DNA of 64,000 nucleotides from Escherichia sp. ESNIH1 (GCA_002918705.1 PQKR01000010.1:62001-126000), one strand, 5' to 3'. Positions 40,143-51,074 are shown, numbered from the stretch's first letter. Notes: generated from the letters alone by a model not told the origin. Translations and numbers: made by a program.

Positions 40143-40479
40143 GCTGCTGCTCCTTACGCGCTATCGTGCCAGATTTGATCAGCGCCACGCCTGTGACCAG
40201 AGTGAGTAAGCCCGCAATTTTCATCGCCGATAGGGTTTCATCGAACAGCATTACGCTGAACAGAGTAATAAACAGAATACCAAGGCCTTCCCAGAGGGCA
40301 TAGGCGACGCCCAGAGCGATCCGTTTTACGGCAAATGATAAAAAAATATACGACAGCGCGATCATCGCCAGCATAAAAATGAAACCCGCCTTGTCATCAT
40401 TGACGCTGGCCCATTTCATCGACAGCGTGCCGGTTATTTCAGCCGCGATAGCCAGAACTAATAAGATCCAATAGCGCAT
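40129..40479 (-). CDS. mdtJ: SMR-family spermidine exporter subunit MdtJ
   Basis: The ATG at 40479, preceded by GGAGAGAG, gives 116 aa starting [25 protein letters not shown], four helices and the conserved membrane Glu in [11 protein letters not shown]. It pairs with MdtI. It is first in the operon; the 390-bp region upstream to gsk is non-coding and probably contains its promoter and leader, plus a single near-DnaA-box TTATCCACG at about 40684, which alone means little. Confidence 0.9.
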   Translation of the reverse strand: MRYWILLVLAIAAEITGTLSMKWASVNDDKAGFIFMLAMIALSYIFLSFAVKRIALGVAYALWEGLGILFITLFSVMLFDETLSAMKIAGLLTLVTGVALIKSGTIARKEQQHDYV

Positions 40480-40838
40480 AATCTCTCTCCTAATGAGAAA
40501 TAGGTATCCGCCACGCAAAAATAAGCGTGCTGGCAGAGTTAAATGAAATTGTGAGTAAAGGAGAGAGCGGAACTATAGCGCAGAGCGCCAGTGCTGGTCG
40601 CAGATCGAACAGTGGGATAGTGGGTAAAGACAGGAGCGAATAATCATTGCGGGTGCGAACATCTTGTTCATAATTTTACAACTTATCCACGTTGTTGCTT
40701 TTCCTCAGTGTGGATGAAAAATTGTCCTCGGTAGTTAAACAGGTCCCTATTCTGGCATAATCCCATTTTATTTATCGGGTTTTTTTCATTTCTTTACGTT
40801 GGCTCAAAATAGGACGTGCGGATGGTATTGCTGAATTT

Positions 40839-40859
40839 TAGCCCGCCGCTGGCGGGCTA
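40839..40859. terminator. Hairpin downstream of gsk
   Basis: TAGCCCGCC (40839-40847) pairs with GGCGGGCTA (40851-40859) around GCT, 11 bp past the gsk stop. There is no U-tract on the gsk strand. It likely marks the right edge of the accessory block. Confidence 0.55.
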
Positions 40860-40870
40860 GTAATTAACGA

Positions 40871-42175
40871 TTAACGCTCCCAGTAGGCCTCTTCCAGGCT
40901 ATCTTCCCGCTCCGGCAGGCCGCGCGTCAGGCGCGGCGAGTGCTGGTTCAGTACCTGGTAGCTGACGCGGTTAGCATATTTACACACCTGAGCCAGCGAC
41001 GAGTAGGTCAGCCAGGTGTAGTTATGCTTGCTGGAGTTGGGCACGTTAGTGCGGTGGAAATTATTGGCCGTAATATCATGCAGCAGTGCGGCCAGCGCAC
41101 CATCGCCCGCGCCGTTGGTGTTCATGATCTTCTCCGGCCCGCCCATGTACGGCGCAATGTGGGAGAAGATGCGCAGCGGCTGCTGGCAATCCTGATGACG
41201 CATCGCCCGGCTAAACTCATACTGGTTAAACTCGGCGATGGCTCCCGGCAGCAGCGGATGCTGGGTTTTACGCTTCGCCGACTCCTCGGTAAAGCCTGCC
41301 ATGTACAGCCCCACCGGACCGGCGGTACAGAGCACCAGGTCAACCCAGTCCAGCGCCTTATCGCAGGCCAGCAGCGGATCGCTCAGCCCGGTCAGCGCCT
41401 CGGCCTCCTCCTCGTTCATCGCCAGGATAGAGACGTTCTCTTTGAGGAAGTCGCGCCACCACGCCGGGTTATCGGCAATCACATATTTGGTACCGAGGGT
41501 TAGCACTACCGGCACATTGTGCTTTTTGGCGTACTCTACCGCCTTCATGGTCGCCTCGCGCATCGGCTCGCCCAGCTTGCAGCGTACCAGATAGGAGGAG
41601 AGCACCAGCGCGGAGGCCCCGGCAATGACCGCCTCGGGAATGCTCTCCGGACGCAGCTGGTTCATATAGCCAGGGCTTATAGCGAAGGTGCGCTCACCCG
41701 CCTCGCCGATCAGCGTAAAGCAGCGGCCAATCGGGCCATCAACGCCCTGCAGATAGTTAAGATCGGTACGGCTGGAGGTGTTACAGAGGTAGCGGTAGGC
41801 GTAGCTGCCGATCTCTACGTTGCTGCACATGACGCCCAGCAGCACCGAGCGGTCATCTGCCAGAACGGAGTAGTTGTGCATGGTGTTGCCGATGGTGCCG
41901 CCGGCAAACTGATGGGTGATAAGGTTATCGCGGACCAGCTCTTTGTAGAGCGCATCGGCGGCCTCGTCGCTGATAATTAGCGAGTGCCCGGCGCTCAGGG
42001 CATAGCGCTCGATAAACGCATCGTCCACCTTCGCTTCAATATCCACCAGCGTCTGATCGATGCCGACCACCCATGAGGCGCTGGCATCGCTCTCCGGCTG
42101 GATCTGCTGCAACAGCGGATCGCGGGCGTTAACGGGGAAATAGTGTTTGGATTTGCGTTTACCGGGAAATTTCAT
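40871..42175 (-). CDS. gsk: Inosine-guanosine kinase
   Basis: Gsk phosphorylates inosine and guanosine to IMP and GMP for purine salvage. The 434-aa protein is a PfkB-family kinase with the signature NTNGAGDGALAALLHD near 355 (catalytic Asp). The start MKFPGKRKSKHYFPV matches E. coli. It is convergent with ybaL in the ancestral arrangement, the accessory block now lying between. hemH is upstream, 64 bp away; the aes gene present between them in K-12 is missing. Confidence 0.96.
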   Translation of the reverse strand: MKFPGKRKSKHYFPVNARDPLLQQIQPESDASASWVVGIDQTLVDIEAKVDDAFIERYALSAGHSLIISDEAADALYKELVRDNLITHQFAGGTIGNTMHNYSVLADDRSVLLGVMCSNVEIGSYAYRYLCNTSSRTDLNYLQGVDGPIGRCFTLIGEAGERTFAISPGYMNQLRPESIPEAVIAGASALVLSSYLVRCKLGEPMREATMKAVEYAKKHNVPVVLTLGTKYVIADNPAWWRDFLKENVSILAMNEEEAEALTGLSDPLLACDKALDWVDLVLCTAGPVGLYMAGFTEESAKRKTQHPLLPGAIAEFNQYEFSRAMRHQDCQQPLRIFSHIAPYMGGPEKIMNTNGAGDGALAALLHDITANNFHRTNVPNSSKHNYTWLTYSSLAQVCKYANRVSYQVLNQHSPRLTRGLPEREDSLEEAYWER

Positions 42176-42239
42176 TCGCGTTTATTATGAATAACCAATT
42201 GGGCCGGGAATGGTAGCACACTCCCGGCACCGGGCGCGA

Positions 42240-43202
42240 TTAGCGGTAGGGGGCCGTCAGGTCCAGCATCATGTCGATATGATCGGCGGAATCATTAAGC
42301 GCAGGAATATATTCATATTTCTCGCCGCCCGCTTCAAGGAAAAATTCCCGGTTCTGGACCGCGATCTCCTCCAGGGTCTCCAGGCAGTCGGCGGAAAAGC
42401 CCGGACAGATCACCTGAATGTGCTTCACGCCCTTCTCGCCGAGCATCTTCAGCGTCTCGTCGGTGTAAGGCGTCAGCCACGGCTCGCGACCAAAGCGTGA
42501 CTGGAAGGTCATCATTACCTTCTCCGGCGGCACGCCGAGGGCGGAGACCAGCTCGCGGGTGGTGTCGCGGCAGCGCTGGGGATAGACGTCACCCTCTTCC
42601 GCATAGCGCTGGGGAATGCCGTGATAGGAGAGCAGGAGCAGGTCCGGCTCGCCGTGACGGGCAAAGGAGGCGCGCACGCTGTTCGCCAGCGCGTCGATGT
42701 ACGACGGGTTGTCGGCATAGTCACGGATCAATGAGATACCGGGAATGCTGCGCTTACGTTGCAGAATGCGTCCCAGCTCGTCCCAGACGGCAGCCACGGT
42801 CGAGCAGGAGTACTGCGGGTAGAGCGGCAGAACCACAATGTGCTCTACGTCCTGGGAGATCAGCTCATCTACCGCGCTCTCCAGCGAGGGCGAGCCGTAG
42901 CTCATCCCCAGTGCCACCGGCACATCAGCCAGCCTGGCCGCCAGCGCCCGCTGCTGGCGGCGGCTGTAGACCATCAGCGGCGATCCCTCCTCCATCCACA
43001 CGGAGTGATAGAGCTTGGCCACACGCGGAGAACGAATCGGCAGGATCACGCCGCGCAGCAGTGGCCACCACAGCAGACGCGGGGTATCCACTACGCGCCG
43101 ATCGCTTAAAAACTGGCGGAGATAGCGTTTTACCGCTGCGGGTGTGGGGGCATCGGGGGTGCCCAGATTCGCCAGCAGGATGCCGGTTTTAGCCTGACTC
43201 AT
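42240..43202 (-). CDS. hemH: Ferrochelatase
   Basis: HemH inserts Fe(II) into protoporphyrin IX, the last step of haem synthesis, at the inner membrane face. The 320-aa protein has the signature [18 protein letters not shown] with the catalytic His, and the acidic helix [15 protein letters not shown]. The start is [21 protein letters not shown]. It is transcribed with adk upstream and gsk downstream on the same strand. Confidence 0.97.
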   Translation of the reverse strand: MSQAKTGILLANLGTPDAPTPAAVKRYLRQFLSDRRVVDTPRLLWWPLLRGVILPIRSPRVAKLYHSVWMEEGSPLMVYSRRQQRALAARLADVPVALGMSYGSPSLESAVDELISQDVEHIVVLPLYPQYSCSTVAAVWDELGRILQRKRSIPGISLIRDYADNPSYIDALANSVRASFARHGEPDLLLLSYHGIPQRYAEEGDVYPQRCRDTTRELVSALGVPPEKVMMTFQSRFGREPWLTPYTDETLKMLGEKGVKHIQVICPGFSADCLETLEEIAVQNREFFLEAGGEKYEYIPALNDSADHIDMMLDLTAPYR

Positions 43203-43380
43203 TCGTGCCTCGTCTTCATTTAAGTCTGAGAAATGTATCTGTGAGAATTGTAACTGAAACGGGCGTAAACGAAACCCATTGCTGCGAAAGGGAAAAGCTT
43301 GGGGAGAGAGGGAAGATGAACATCCCCGGCGCAGGCACCGGGGAGAGCAGGCTTAGCTGAGAGGCCTTAACCGAGAGACC

Positions 43381-44037
<657 letters not shown>

Positions 44038-44181
44038 CTACGTTTTGAATTTTTATACCCAGATAAGTGATGACAGGTATACAACGTTGTTTGAAGCGAA
44101 AACCATACCACTAAAGTCAGTATCACCACAAGGAAGCGAGGCTTATGCAGGCGGGTTCGGCGGGAAGTTGAGCAGCTGAAT

Positions 44182-44213
44182 CGTTCCCTCCTACCAGGGG
44201 GTAAGAGGGAACG
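44182..44213 (-). terminator. Hairpin downstream of htpG
   Basis: CGTTCCCTC (44182-44190) pairs with GAGGGAACG (44205-44213), extended inside by TACC/GGTA. It lies 14 bp past the htpG stop, with no clear U-run. Confidence 0.55.
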
Positions 44214-44226
44214 GTGCGAAGAGAGG

Positions 44227-46101
44227 TTAAGAAACCAGCAGCTGGTTCATGCGGCGGATAAACTGGTTAGGATCTTCCAGCGTGCCGCGCTCGGCAAACA
44301 GGGCCTGATCCAGCAGCAGTTCGATCCACGCGTTGAACTGCGCTTCGTCCTGAATATCGGCGGTGCGCTTCACCAGAACGTGGTCTGGATTAAGTTCGAA
44401 GATGTACTTCACGTCTGGCACGGCCTGGCCCGCAGCGGCAAACAGCTTCGCCATCTGGGTGCTCATCTCGTCGTTGTCGGTGGTGACAATCGCCGGCGTA
44501 TCGGTCAGGCGGTGGGTAAATCGCACCTCTTTCACGCGGTCACCCAGCAGGGTTTTCACGCGCTCAACGAACGGCTCCAGGGCCTTCTCGGCCTCTTTCG
44601 CGCTCTCGTCTACCTCGTCGTTCAGCTTCTCCAGCGACTCATCGGCTTTTGCCACCGACTGGAAGGACTTGCCGTCGAACTCGGTGAGATAGCTCATCAT
44701 CCACTCGTCGATGCGATCGGAGAGCAGCAGCACTTCGATGCCTTTCTTACGCAGCAGCTCAAGGTGCGGGCTGCTCTTCGCAGCGGCGTAGCTGTCGGCG
44801 GTGATGTAGTAGATCTTCTCCTGGCCCTCTTTCATGCGCGAGACATAGTCCGCCAGCGCTACCGTCTGCTCGGCAGAGTCGGTATGGGTCGAGGCAAAGC
44901 GCAGCAGTTTGGCAATCGCCTCCAGGTTCGCGCTATCTTCCGCCGGACCCTCTTTCAGCACCAGGCCGAACTGTTTCCAGAAGCCCTGGTACTTCTCGGC
45001 ATCATCTTTTGCCAGCTTCTCAAGCATCTGCAGCGCACGTTTGGTCAGGGCGCTACGCAGGTTGCGAGTGACGGAGCTGTCCTGCAGAATTTCACGGGAG
45101 ACGTTCAGCGGCAGATCGTTGGAATCAATCAGGCCACGTACAAAACGCAGGTAGTTCGGCATGAACTGCTCGGCCTCGTCCATGATGAAGACGCGCTGAA
45201 CGTAGAGCTTCAGGCCGTGCTTGTGGTCGCGGTTCCACATATCCCACGGCGCCTGGGCCGGGATGTAGAGCAGGCTGGTATACTCCTGCTTACCCTCTAC
45301 GCGATTGTGGCTCCAGGCCAGCGGATCGGTGAAGTCGTGGGCGATATGCTTGTAGAACTCTTTATATTCGTCGTCGCTGATTTCGGACTTGCTGCGCGTC
45401 CAGAGCGCCTGGGCTTTGTTGATCTTCTCCCAGCTGATGACGGTTTCGCCATCCTGCTCGTCGTGCTTCTCGATCTCTACCGGCAGCGCGATATGGTCGG
45501 AGTATTTGCTGATGATCGAGCGCACGCGCCAGTCGTTGAGGAAGTCATCTTCGCCTTCGCGCAGGTGCAGGATAATTTCGGTCCCGCGATCCTCTTTGGT
45601 GATATCAGCAACGGTGTAGTCGCCCTCGCCTGCGGATTCCCAGAACACGCCGTTCTCTGCGCTGTCGCCCGCCGCACGGGTGCGCACGGTGACCTTATCG
45701 GCAACAATAAACGCCGAGTAGAAGCCGACGCCGAACTGGCCGATCAGCTGGCTATCTTTTGCCTGGTCGGAGCCCATCGACTGGAGAAAGGCTTTGGTAC
45801 CGGATTTAGCAATGGTACCCAGATGGTCAATGACCTCGTCACGATTCATACCAATACCGTTGTCGGCAATGGTCAGGGTACGCTTCTCTTTATCAAAGGA
45901 GACGCGCACGCGTAGCTCACCGTCACCCTCGTACAGCTCGGGTTTTGACAACGCACGGAAACGCAGCTTGTCTGCCGCATCCGAGGCGTTAGAGATAAGC
46001 TCACGCAGGAAAATCTCTTTGTTGGAGTAGAGAGAATGGATCATCAGATGCAGAAGCTGTTTTACTTCTGACTGGAAGCCGCGTGTTTCTTGTCCTTTCA
46101 T
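44227..46101 (-). CDS. htpG: Hsp90-family chaperone HtpG
   Basis: HtpG is the bacterial Hsp90 dimer, cooperating with DnaK in protein remodelling. The 624 aa equal E. coli. The N-terminal GHKL ATPase shows [19 protein letters not shown], and [11 protein letters not shown]. The middle domain has the catalytic Arg in [11 protein letters not shown], and the C-terminal dimerisation part ends [10 protein letters not shown] sigma-32 promoter lies immediately upstream. Confidence 0.98.
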   Translation of the reverse strand: MKGQETRGFQSEVKQLLHLMIHSLYSNKEIFLRELISNASDAADKLRFRALSKPELYEGDGELRVRVSFDKEKRTLTIADNGIGMNRDEVIDHLGTIAKSGTKAFLQSMGSDQAKDSQLIGQFGVGFYSAFIVADKVTVRTRAAGDSAENGVFWESAGEGDYTVADITKEDRGTEIILHLREGEDDFLNDWRVRSIISKYSDHIALPVEIEKHDEQDGETVISWEKINKAQALWTRSKSEISDDEYKEFYKHIAHDFTDPLAWSHNRVEGKQEYTSLLYIPAQAPWDMWNRDHKHGLKLYVQRVFIMDEAEQFMPNYLRFVRGLIDSNDLPLNVSREILQDSSVTRNLRSALTKRALQMLEKLAKDDAEKYQGFWKQFGLVLKEGPAEDSANLEAIAKLLRFASTHTDSAEQTVALADYVSRMKEGQEKIYYITADSYAAAKSSPHLELLRKKGIEVLLLSDRIDEWMMSYLTEFDGKSFQSVAKADESLEKLNDEVDESAKEAEKALEPFVERVKTLLGDRVKEVRFTHRLTDTPAIVTTDNDEMSTQMAKLFAAAGQAVPDVKYIFELNPDHVLVKRTADIQDEAQFNAWIELLLDQALFAERGTLEDPNQFIRRMNQLLVS

Positions 46102-46141
46102 CGAAAAAATACCTCAACAATGCCATTTGGTGTTGAGGGGA

Positions 46142-46170
46142 AAATGGGGCCAGGACTACAGGATTTCAAG
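46142..46170 (-). promoter_or_regulatory. Sigma-32 heat-shock promoter of htpG
   Basis: On the minus strand CTTGAAA (46170-46164) and CCCCATTT (46149-46142) are separated by 14 bp, matching the RpoH consensus CTTGAAA-N(11-15)-CCCCATnT. The start would fall near 46134, 33 nt before the htpG ATG. Confidence 0.9.
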
Positions 46171-46200
46171 CGGGGGCAGAAAAAATGCCCCCGTTTTTTT
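46171..46200 (+). terminator. Plus-strand terminator opposing recR
   Basis: CGGGGGCA (46171-46178) pairs with TGCCCCCG (46186-46193) and is followed by TTTTTTT on the plus strand. It is a textbook terminator, but it faces against recR and htpG. On the recR strand the hairpin is preceded by the A-run and has no U-run. Confidence 0.75.
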
Positions 46201-46807
46201 CACGAAATGCGGATCTTATGGCGTCCGGCCAGCGAGTGGGAGAGCGTAGTGCCATCGACCATCTCCAGCTCGCCGCCCACCGGCACACCGTGGGCGATGC
46301 GGCTGGCCTCTACGCCATACTGACCGCACAGCTCGGCGATATAGTTGGCGGTCGCCTCCCCTTCCACCGTGGGGTTGGTGGCGAGGATAACCTCTTTCAA
46401 CTTCTCACGCTCCAGGCGCTGCTCCAGCCGATCGAGGCCGATATCGTTCGGGCCGATACCATCGAGCGGCGACAGGTGCCCCATCAGCACGAAGTAGCGG
46501 CCAGAGAACTGCCCGGTCTGCTCAATGGCGTAGATGTCCGCGGGACTCTCTACCACGCAGATCTGACCGTTCTCCTGGCGACGCGGGTTCGAGCAGATGT
46601 TACACACCTCCTGCTCGGTGAAGGTACGGCAGTCGGCACAGTGGCCAATCTCCGACATCGCCCGCGTCAGGGCCTGGGCAAGGCGCATCCCGCCGCTGCG
46701 ATCGCGCTGCAGAAGCGTAAAGGCCATGCGCTGCGCCGATTTTGGGCCAACGCCCGGCAGGCAGCGCAGGGCTTCCATAAGCTGCGTCAGCAGCGGACTG
46801 GTCTGCA

Positions 46808-46808
<1 letters not shown>
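46200..46808 (-). CDS. recR: Recombination mediator RecR
   Basis: RecR with RecF and RecO loads RecA at gaps. The 202-aa protein has an HhH motif ([13 protein letters not shown]), a zinc finger ([16 protein letters not shown]), a Toprim domain ([14 protein letters not shown]) and the C-terminal Walker-B-like segment. The start overlaps the ybaB stop by one base (TGATG). The final residues differ slightly from E. coli because the stop runs into the terminator T-run. Confidence 0.97.
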
Positions 46809-47152
<344 letters not shown>

Positions 47153-47193
47153 TCATTCACGTTAAAAATGACAACCGTAAGTCAAACTTACGA

Positions 47194-49122
47194 TCAAATA
47201 GGGCGAATGCTCTCTTCGTCCAGATCCGCATCGAAAAAGCGTTGCAGGGTCTGGATGTTGCTATCCGCAATAATCGACTCGCGCGCCTGCGCAAGCATCT
47301 CTTCGTAAATCGCCTGACGCCACTCCAGCGGAGTGCGCATCGCGGGATTATCATCTTCAATGATAGACACTTCAACCGCCGAACCGTGCAGCGTGTTAAG
47401 TGCCTCACCTAAAACTTTTAGCGTCCCAGCCGAATTAAGGTGCCGCTGGGTGGTGCGCAGGTGCAGGCAGATACGGCTCCCCTCCTGCTCTTTCCATGCG
47501 TTAAGCGCCACCTGTTCAACCAGTTTAGGCAGGCTGAGCCGACTCACCTCTGCCGCCCACGGATCGCGGGCTATAGCCTCTTCGGCCAGCTTTTGCGCCA
47601 GCTCCGGCGTGCGCTCATGCTCAAGGGCTTTTTTCAGCGCCTTCGGCGTGGCGACCACTTCCTTCACCTCTTCGGTGACCAGGGTGGTCTTCCAGCGGTA
47701 GGCCTCTTTCTTTACCGGCGCTTGCTCCTGGACGGCGGCGGGCGGGCGCGTCTGGATGCGTTCGGTGACCGATGCCAGCCGCTCAAGCGCAGCGTTATTT
47801 ACCGGCCGCGTGCGGATTGCCGCTGCCGGTTCACTCTTTTTTGCTTTGGTCGCTCCCTGGGCACGCTGCAGCTGACTGCGGGCGGCCAGCACCTGGCTGG
47901 TGGTGTCCGACAGCGGCGCATCGCTACGCGGCGGCGCAGCGGGGGGCGATGGCGGTACCTGCTCCGGCGTCAGCACTGCCGTAGGCGCCACGGGAGAGAA
48001 GTCCTGGGCCGGCACGCTCGGCTCCGGCAGCGGCAGACGCGGATGGAACGCCAGCGCTCGCAGCAGCGTCATCTCGATGCCCATCCGCCTGTCCGGCGCA
48101 AACGGCAGCTCTTTGCGGCCAATCAGCATCGTCTGGTAGTAGAGCTGGACGTCGCCCGGCGGCACGGTGCGCGCCAGCTCGCGCAGGCGCTGCTCAATAG
48201 CGGCCATATCGCTGCCAAGCGCGGAGGGCGAAAGCTGTACCATCGCGATGCGGTGCAGCAGGGTCTGCATCTCAACCAGCAGCGCCTCCCACTCCACGCC
48301 GCGGGCGGCCGCTTCGTTGACCAGCGACATGACGCGTTCGCCGTTGGCCTCCACCAGCGCCTCAATCAGCGACAGCGCCTGGTCGTCATCCAGCGTGCCG
48401 AGCATCTGGCTCACCGCCTGGGCAGTGAGCTGCCCGTCGCCGCTGGCAATCGCCTGATCGGTCAGGCTGAGGGCGTCGCGCAGGCTGCCGTCGGCGGCGC
48501 GGGCCAGCAGCTGCAGGGCGCGCGGCTCGTGGTGGATCTTCTCTTCGTCGAGAATATGCTCAAGCTGCTGGCGGATTTGATCCACGTCCAGCGCCTTGAG
48601 ATGAAACTGCAGGCAGCGGGAGAGGATCGTCACCGGCAGCTTCTGCGGATCGGTAGTCGCCAGCAGGAACTTAACGTGCGCCGGTGGCTCTTCAAGGGTC
48701 TTCAGCAGGGCGTTAAAGCTGTGGCGCGACAGCATATGCACTTCGTCTATCAGGTAGACTTTGAAGCGGCCACGGGCCGGCGCGTACTGGACGTTATCCA
48801 GCAGGTCGCGGGTATCTTCAACCTTGGTACGCGAGGCGGCGTCAATCTCAATCAGATCGACAAAGCGCCCCTGCTCGATTTCGCGGCAGTTGTCGCACAC
48901 GCCGCACGGCGTCGCAGTGATGCCGGTCTCGCAGTTCAGCCCCTTCGCCAGCAAACGGGCAATAGAGGTCTTTCCGACGCCGCGGGTGCCGGAAAAGAGA
49001 TACGCATGGTGAATGCGTCCTAACGATAAGCCGTTCGCCAGTGCAGTCAGCACATGCTCCTGACCGACGACGTCAGCAAAAGTTTGTGGTCGCCACTTAC
49101 GGGCTAAGACCTGATAACTCAT
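47194..49122 (-). CDS. dnaX: DNA polymerase III tau/gamma subunits
   Basis: Tau (642 aa) organises the replisome and clamp loader. The AAA+ part has Walker A SGTRGVGKTSIARLL, four zinc Cys (CETGITATPCGVCDNC) and the DEVHML box. The C-terminal domains IV-V bind DnaB and alpha. An A-AAA-AAG frameshift site at codons 428-429 yields the 430-aa gamma form. Downstream genes ybaB and recR follow in the same operon. Confidence 0.97.
   Translation of the reverse strand: MSYQVLARKWRPQTFADVVGQEHVLTALANGLSLGRIHHAYLFSGTRGVGKTSIARLLAKGLNCETGITATPCGVCDNCREIEQGRFVDLIEIDAASRTKVEDTRDLLDNVQYAPARGRFKVYLIDEVHMLSRHSFNALLKTLEEPPAHVKFLLATTDPQKLPVTILSRCLQFHLKALDVDQIRQQLEHILDEEKIHHEPRALQLLARAADGSLRDALSLTDQAIASGDGQLTAQAVSQMLGTLDDDQALSLIEALVEANGERVMSLVNEAAARGVEWEALLVEMQTLLHRIAMVQLSPSALGSDMAAIEQRLRELARTVPPGDVQLYYQTMLIGRKELPFAPDRRMGIEMTLLRALAFHPRLPLPEPSVPAQDFSPVAPTAVLTPEQVPPSPPAAPPRSDAPLSDTTSQVLAARSQLQRAQGATKAKKSEPAAAIRTRPVNNAALERLASVTERIQTRPPAAVQEQAPVKKEAYRWKTTLVTEEVKEVVATPKALKKALEHERTPELAQKLAEEAIARDPWAAEVSRLSLPKLVEQVALNAWKEQEGSRICLHLRTTQRHLNSAGTLKVLGEALNTLHGSAVEVSIIEDDNPAMRTPLEWRQAIYEEMLAQARESIIADSNIQTLQRFFDADLDEESIRPI
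47831..47858 (-). promoter_or_regulatory. Programmed -1 frameshift signal in dnaX
   Basis: AAAAAAG (47842-47836) is preceded at 10 nt by AGGGAG (47858-47853), an internal Shine-Dalgarno. After slippage the ribosome reads GAG then TGA (47833-47831), ending gamma at residue 430 (431 in E. coli). A GC-rich stem lies downstream. Confidence 0.93.
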
Positions 49123-49216
49123 GGGCAGGCTCTGGAACGCTGGAAGGTGGATATACGAGGGGCAATGCTACCACAGCCTCGCCCTAACAGCGAGACTGTG
49201 TACTGACGGATGGCGA

Positions 49217-49768
49217 TCAGTGGCCCGGGAACGGGACCAGGCTGTAACAGGTGATACCCTGCTTCGCGAGACGCTCTTCGCCGCCGATATCAAACAGATT
49301 GATAATAAAGGCAGCGTCAGTCACTTCCCCCCCCAGGCGGCGGATCAGCTTAACGGTGGCTTCGATGGTGCCGCCGGTGGCCAGCAGATCGTCTACCACC
49401 AGCACTTTATCACCCGGCTTGATGGCATCAACGTGGATCTCTAGCTGGTCGGTGCCGTACTCCAGCTCATAGCTCTCGGCGATGGTTTCGCGCGGCAGCT
49501 TACGCGGCTTACGCACCGGCACAAAGCCAACGCCCAGCGCCAGGGCTACCGGTGCGCCAAACAGGAAGCCACGGGCTTCAGTACCCACTACTTTGGTAAT
49601 GCCTGCGTCTTTGAAACGCGCGACCAGCAGTTCAATGCTAAGAGCATACGCTTTCGGATCTTCCAGCAAACTGGTGACATCCCGGAACAGGATCCCCGGT
49701 TTCGGATAGTCCTGAATGCTTTTAATGCTGTCTTTTAAATACTCAAGCTGCTGCGCAGTTGCTGTCAT
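49217..49768 (-). CDS. apt: Adenine phosphoribosyltransferase
   Basis: Apt makes AMP from adenine and PRPP. The start [16 protein letters not shown] at 49768 gives 183 aa, as in E. coli; an in-frame extension upstream is rejected. The PRPP loop is [16 protein letters not shown], and the [10 protein letters not shown] and [11 protein letters not shown] segments are intact. dnaX begins 94 bp downstream on the same strand. Confidence 0.97.
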   Translation of the reverse strand: MTATAQQLEYLKDSIKSIQDYPKPGILFRDVTSLLEDPKAYALSIELLVARFKDAGITKVVGTEARGFLFGAPVALALGVGFVPVRKPRKLPRETIAESYELEYGTDQLEIHVDAIKPGDKVLVVDDLLATGGTIEATVKLIRRLGGEVTDAAFIINLFDIGGEERLAKQGITCYSLVPFPGH

Positions 49769-49917
49769 GGATTTTTGCCTGCTAGAAACGGTCATACTCA
49801 CTGCACGCCTTGCGGGTTAATGTAACTATTGTTTAACATTTAACCAAACGTGCCCGTGCTCGAAAACGGTCGAATGTACTGGCAGAACGGGACAAATGCA
49901 ATAAGCTTGAGTGCGCT

Positions 49918-50295
49918 TCACTGCTTTTGTTGCTTTTCAGCCACCACCGGGATGCGCCACATAAATATCAGCAGGCAGGCGAGGATGGCCAGCAGCAGAA
50001 AACGTACCCACATCAGCTTAACCAACCAGAGTGAAATCGCGAACGTCACCAGGATAACCGCGATGGCCCGGGGCTTAGCGCCGGGAGGCATCGCACGGTA
50101 CTGCTGCCAGTGACGAAGGTAGCCGCCAAACCAGGAGCGATAGAGCAGCCAGGCGTGAAACCGCGGCGAGGAGCGGGCAAAGCACCAGGCGGCTAACAGA
50201 ATAAAGGGGGTTGTGGGCAGTACCGGCAGCACCACGCCGAGCGTGCCGAGCGCAACCGCCAGCCAGCCGATGATAATTAACAGAGTACGTTGCAT
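49918..50295 (-). CDS. ybaN: DUF454 inner membrane protein YbaN
   Basis: This 125-aa protein (same as E. coli) has two N-terminal helices (TLLIIIGWLAVALGTLGVVLPVLPTTPF) and one or two near the C-terminus. The DUF454 signature is LLAAWCFARSSPRFHAWL. Its function is unknown. It is divergent from priC, with 67 bp between the starts. Confidence 0.92.
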   Translation of the reverse strand: MQRTLLIIIGWLAVALGTLGVVLPVLPTTPFILLAAWCFARSSPRFHAWLLYRSWFGGYLRHWQQYRAMPPGAKPRAIAVILVTFAISLWLVKLMWVRFLLLAILACLLIFMWRIPVVAEKQQKQ

Positions 50296-50362
50296 AATAG
50301 GATCGTTATCGGGCTTTTTGGCTAATGTAGCATAGGCCCGATGAATAATAGGGGAGAGATTG

Positions 50363-50890
50363 TTGAAAACGGCTTGGCTTTTAGATTCACTGGAGAAACA
50401 GCTCGCCTCCCTGCGCGAGCGCGCCGCGCCGCTGGCGCACCACGCTACGGTCAGCGCACGCTTTGATCGCCACCTGTTTCAGACCCGCAGCACATTAATG
50501 CGCGCCTGCCTGGATGAGGCTGACCACAATCTGGCCGCGCTGCGCCACGCGGTGGAGGCCGGACGGCTGCCGCAGGTGGCCTGGCTGGCAGAACACCTCT
50601 CGTCACAGCTTGCGGCTATTACCCGGGAAACGGCCACCTGGTCACTACGGGAGTGGGACAGCGCCTCGCCGGGGGTGACTAAGTGGCAGCGCAAGCGGCT
50701 ACAGCATCAGCAGTACGAGCGTCGCCTGCAGGAGATGAAACGGGCGCGCGAGCTGCTGCTCGCCAGAGCCACCGGTTTTGAAGAGCAGCAAAATCTACAG
50801 CGTGAGGTCGTGGCGCTTGAAGGGAGGCTGGCACGCTGTCGTAATGCGCTATCGCGGATTGAGAACGTACTGGCCCGGTTAACCCGCTAG
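50363..50890 (+). CDS. priC: Primosomal replication protein N''
   Basis: PriC helps reload DnaB at stalled forks through SSB. It is a 175-aa all-helical protein with the conserved FDRHLFQTR and basic KWQRKRLQHQQYERRL stretches. Two TTG codons are in tandem; the second (50363) is better spaced from GGGGAGAG (50351-50358) and gives MKTAWLLDSLE, matching the TTG-started E. coli protein. ybaM follows after 19 bp. Confidence 0.94.
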   Translation: MKTAWLLDSLEKQLASLRERAAPLAHHATVSARFDRHLFQTRSTLMRACLDEADHNLAALRHAVEAGRLPQVAWLAEHLSSQLAAITRETATWSLREWDSASPGVTKWQRKRLQHQQYERRLQEMKRARELLLARATGFEEQQNLQREVVALEGRLARCRNALSRIENVLARLTR

Positions 50891-50909
50891 TGAATAAACA
50901 GGAGTGAAT

Positions 50910-51068
50910 ATGTCGCTGGAAAATGCGCCGGAAGAGGTCAAGCTGGCGGTAGATCTGATTATGCTGCTAGAGGAGCACGCTATTGCGCCGGAGACGGTGC
51001 TGAAGGCGCTGGAGATAGTAAAGCGGGACTTTGAGAAAAAAGTCCCGCTGCAGGATACGCGCTCTTAA
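50910..51068 (+). CDS. ybaM: Small DUF2496 protein YbaM
   Basis: This short gene encodes 52 aa beginning [20 protein letters not shown], with a well-placed AGGAG. E. coli YbaM is 53 aa and nearly identical in the first 40 residues ([17 protein letters not shown]). It is helical and acidic; function unknown. It is cotranscribed with priC and ends 6 bp before the convergent mscK stop. Confidence 0.93.
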   Translation: MSLENAPEEVKLAVDLIMLLEEHAIAPETVLKALEIVKRDFEKKVPLQDTRS

Positions 51069-51074
51069 ACCCTG

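Noticed and set aside
40680..40695. DnaA box as evidence of a replication origin
   Set aside because: A single near-match (TTATCCACG) without clustered boxes or an AT-rich unwinding element is expected by chance.
29100..40870. Prophage or transposon explanation of the accessory block
   Set aside because: No integrase, transposase, phage structural gene, tRNA boundary or insertion-sequence inverted repeat is visible. The only repeat with boundary character is the ybaL-tail duplication, which delimits mmuPM alone.
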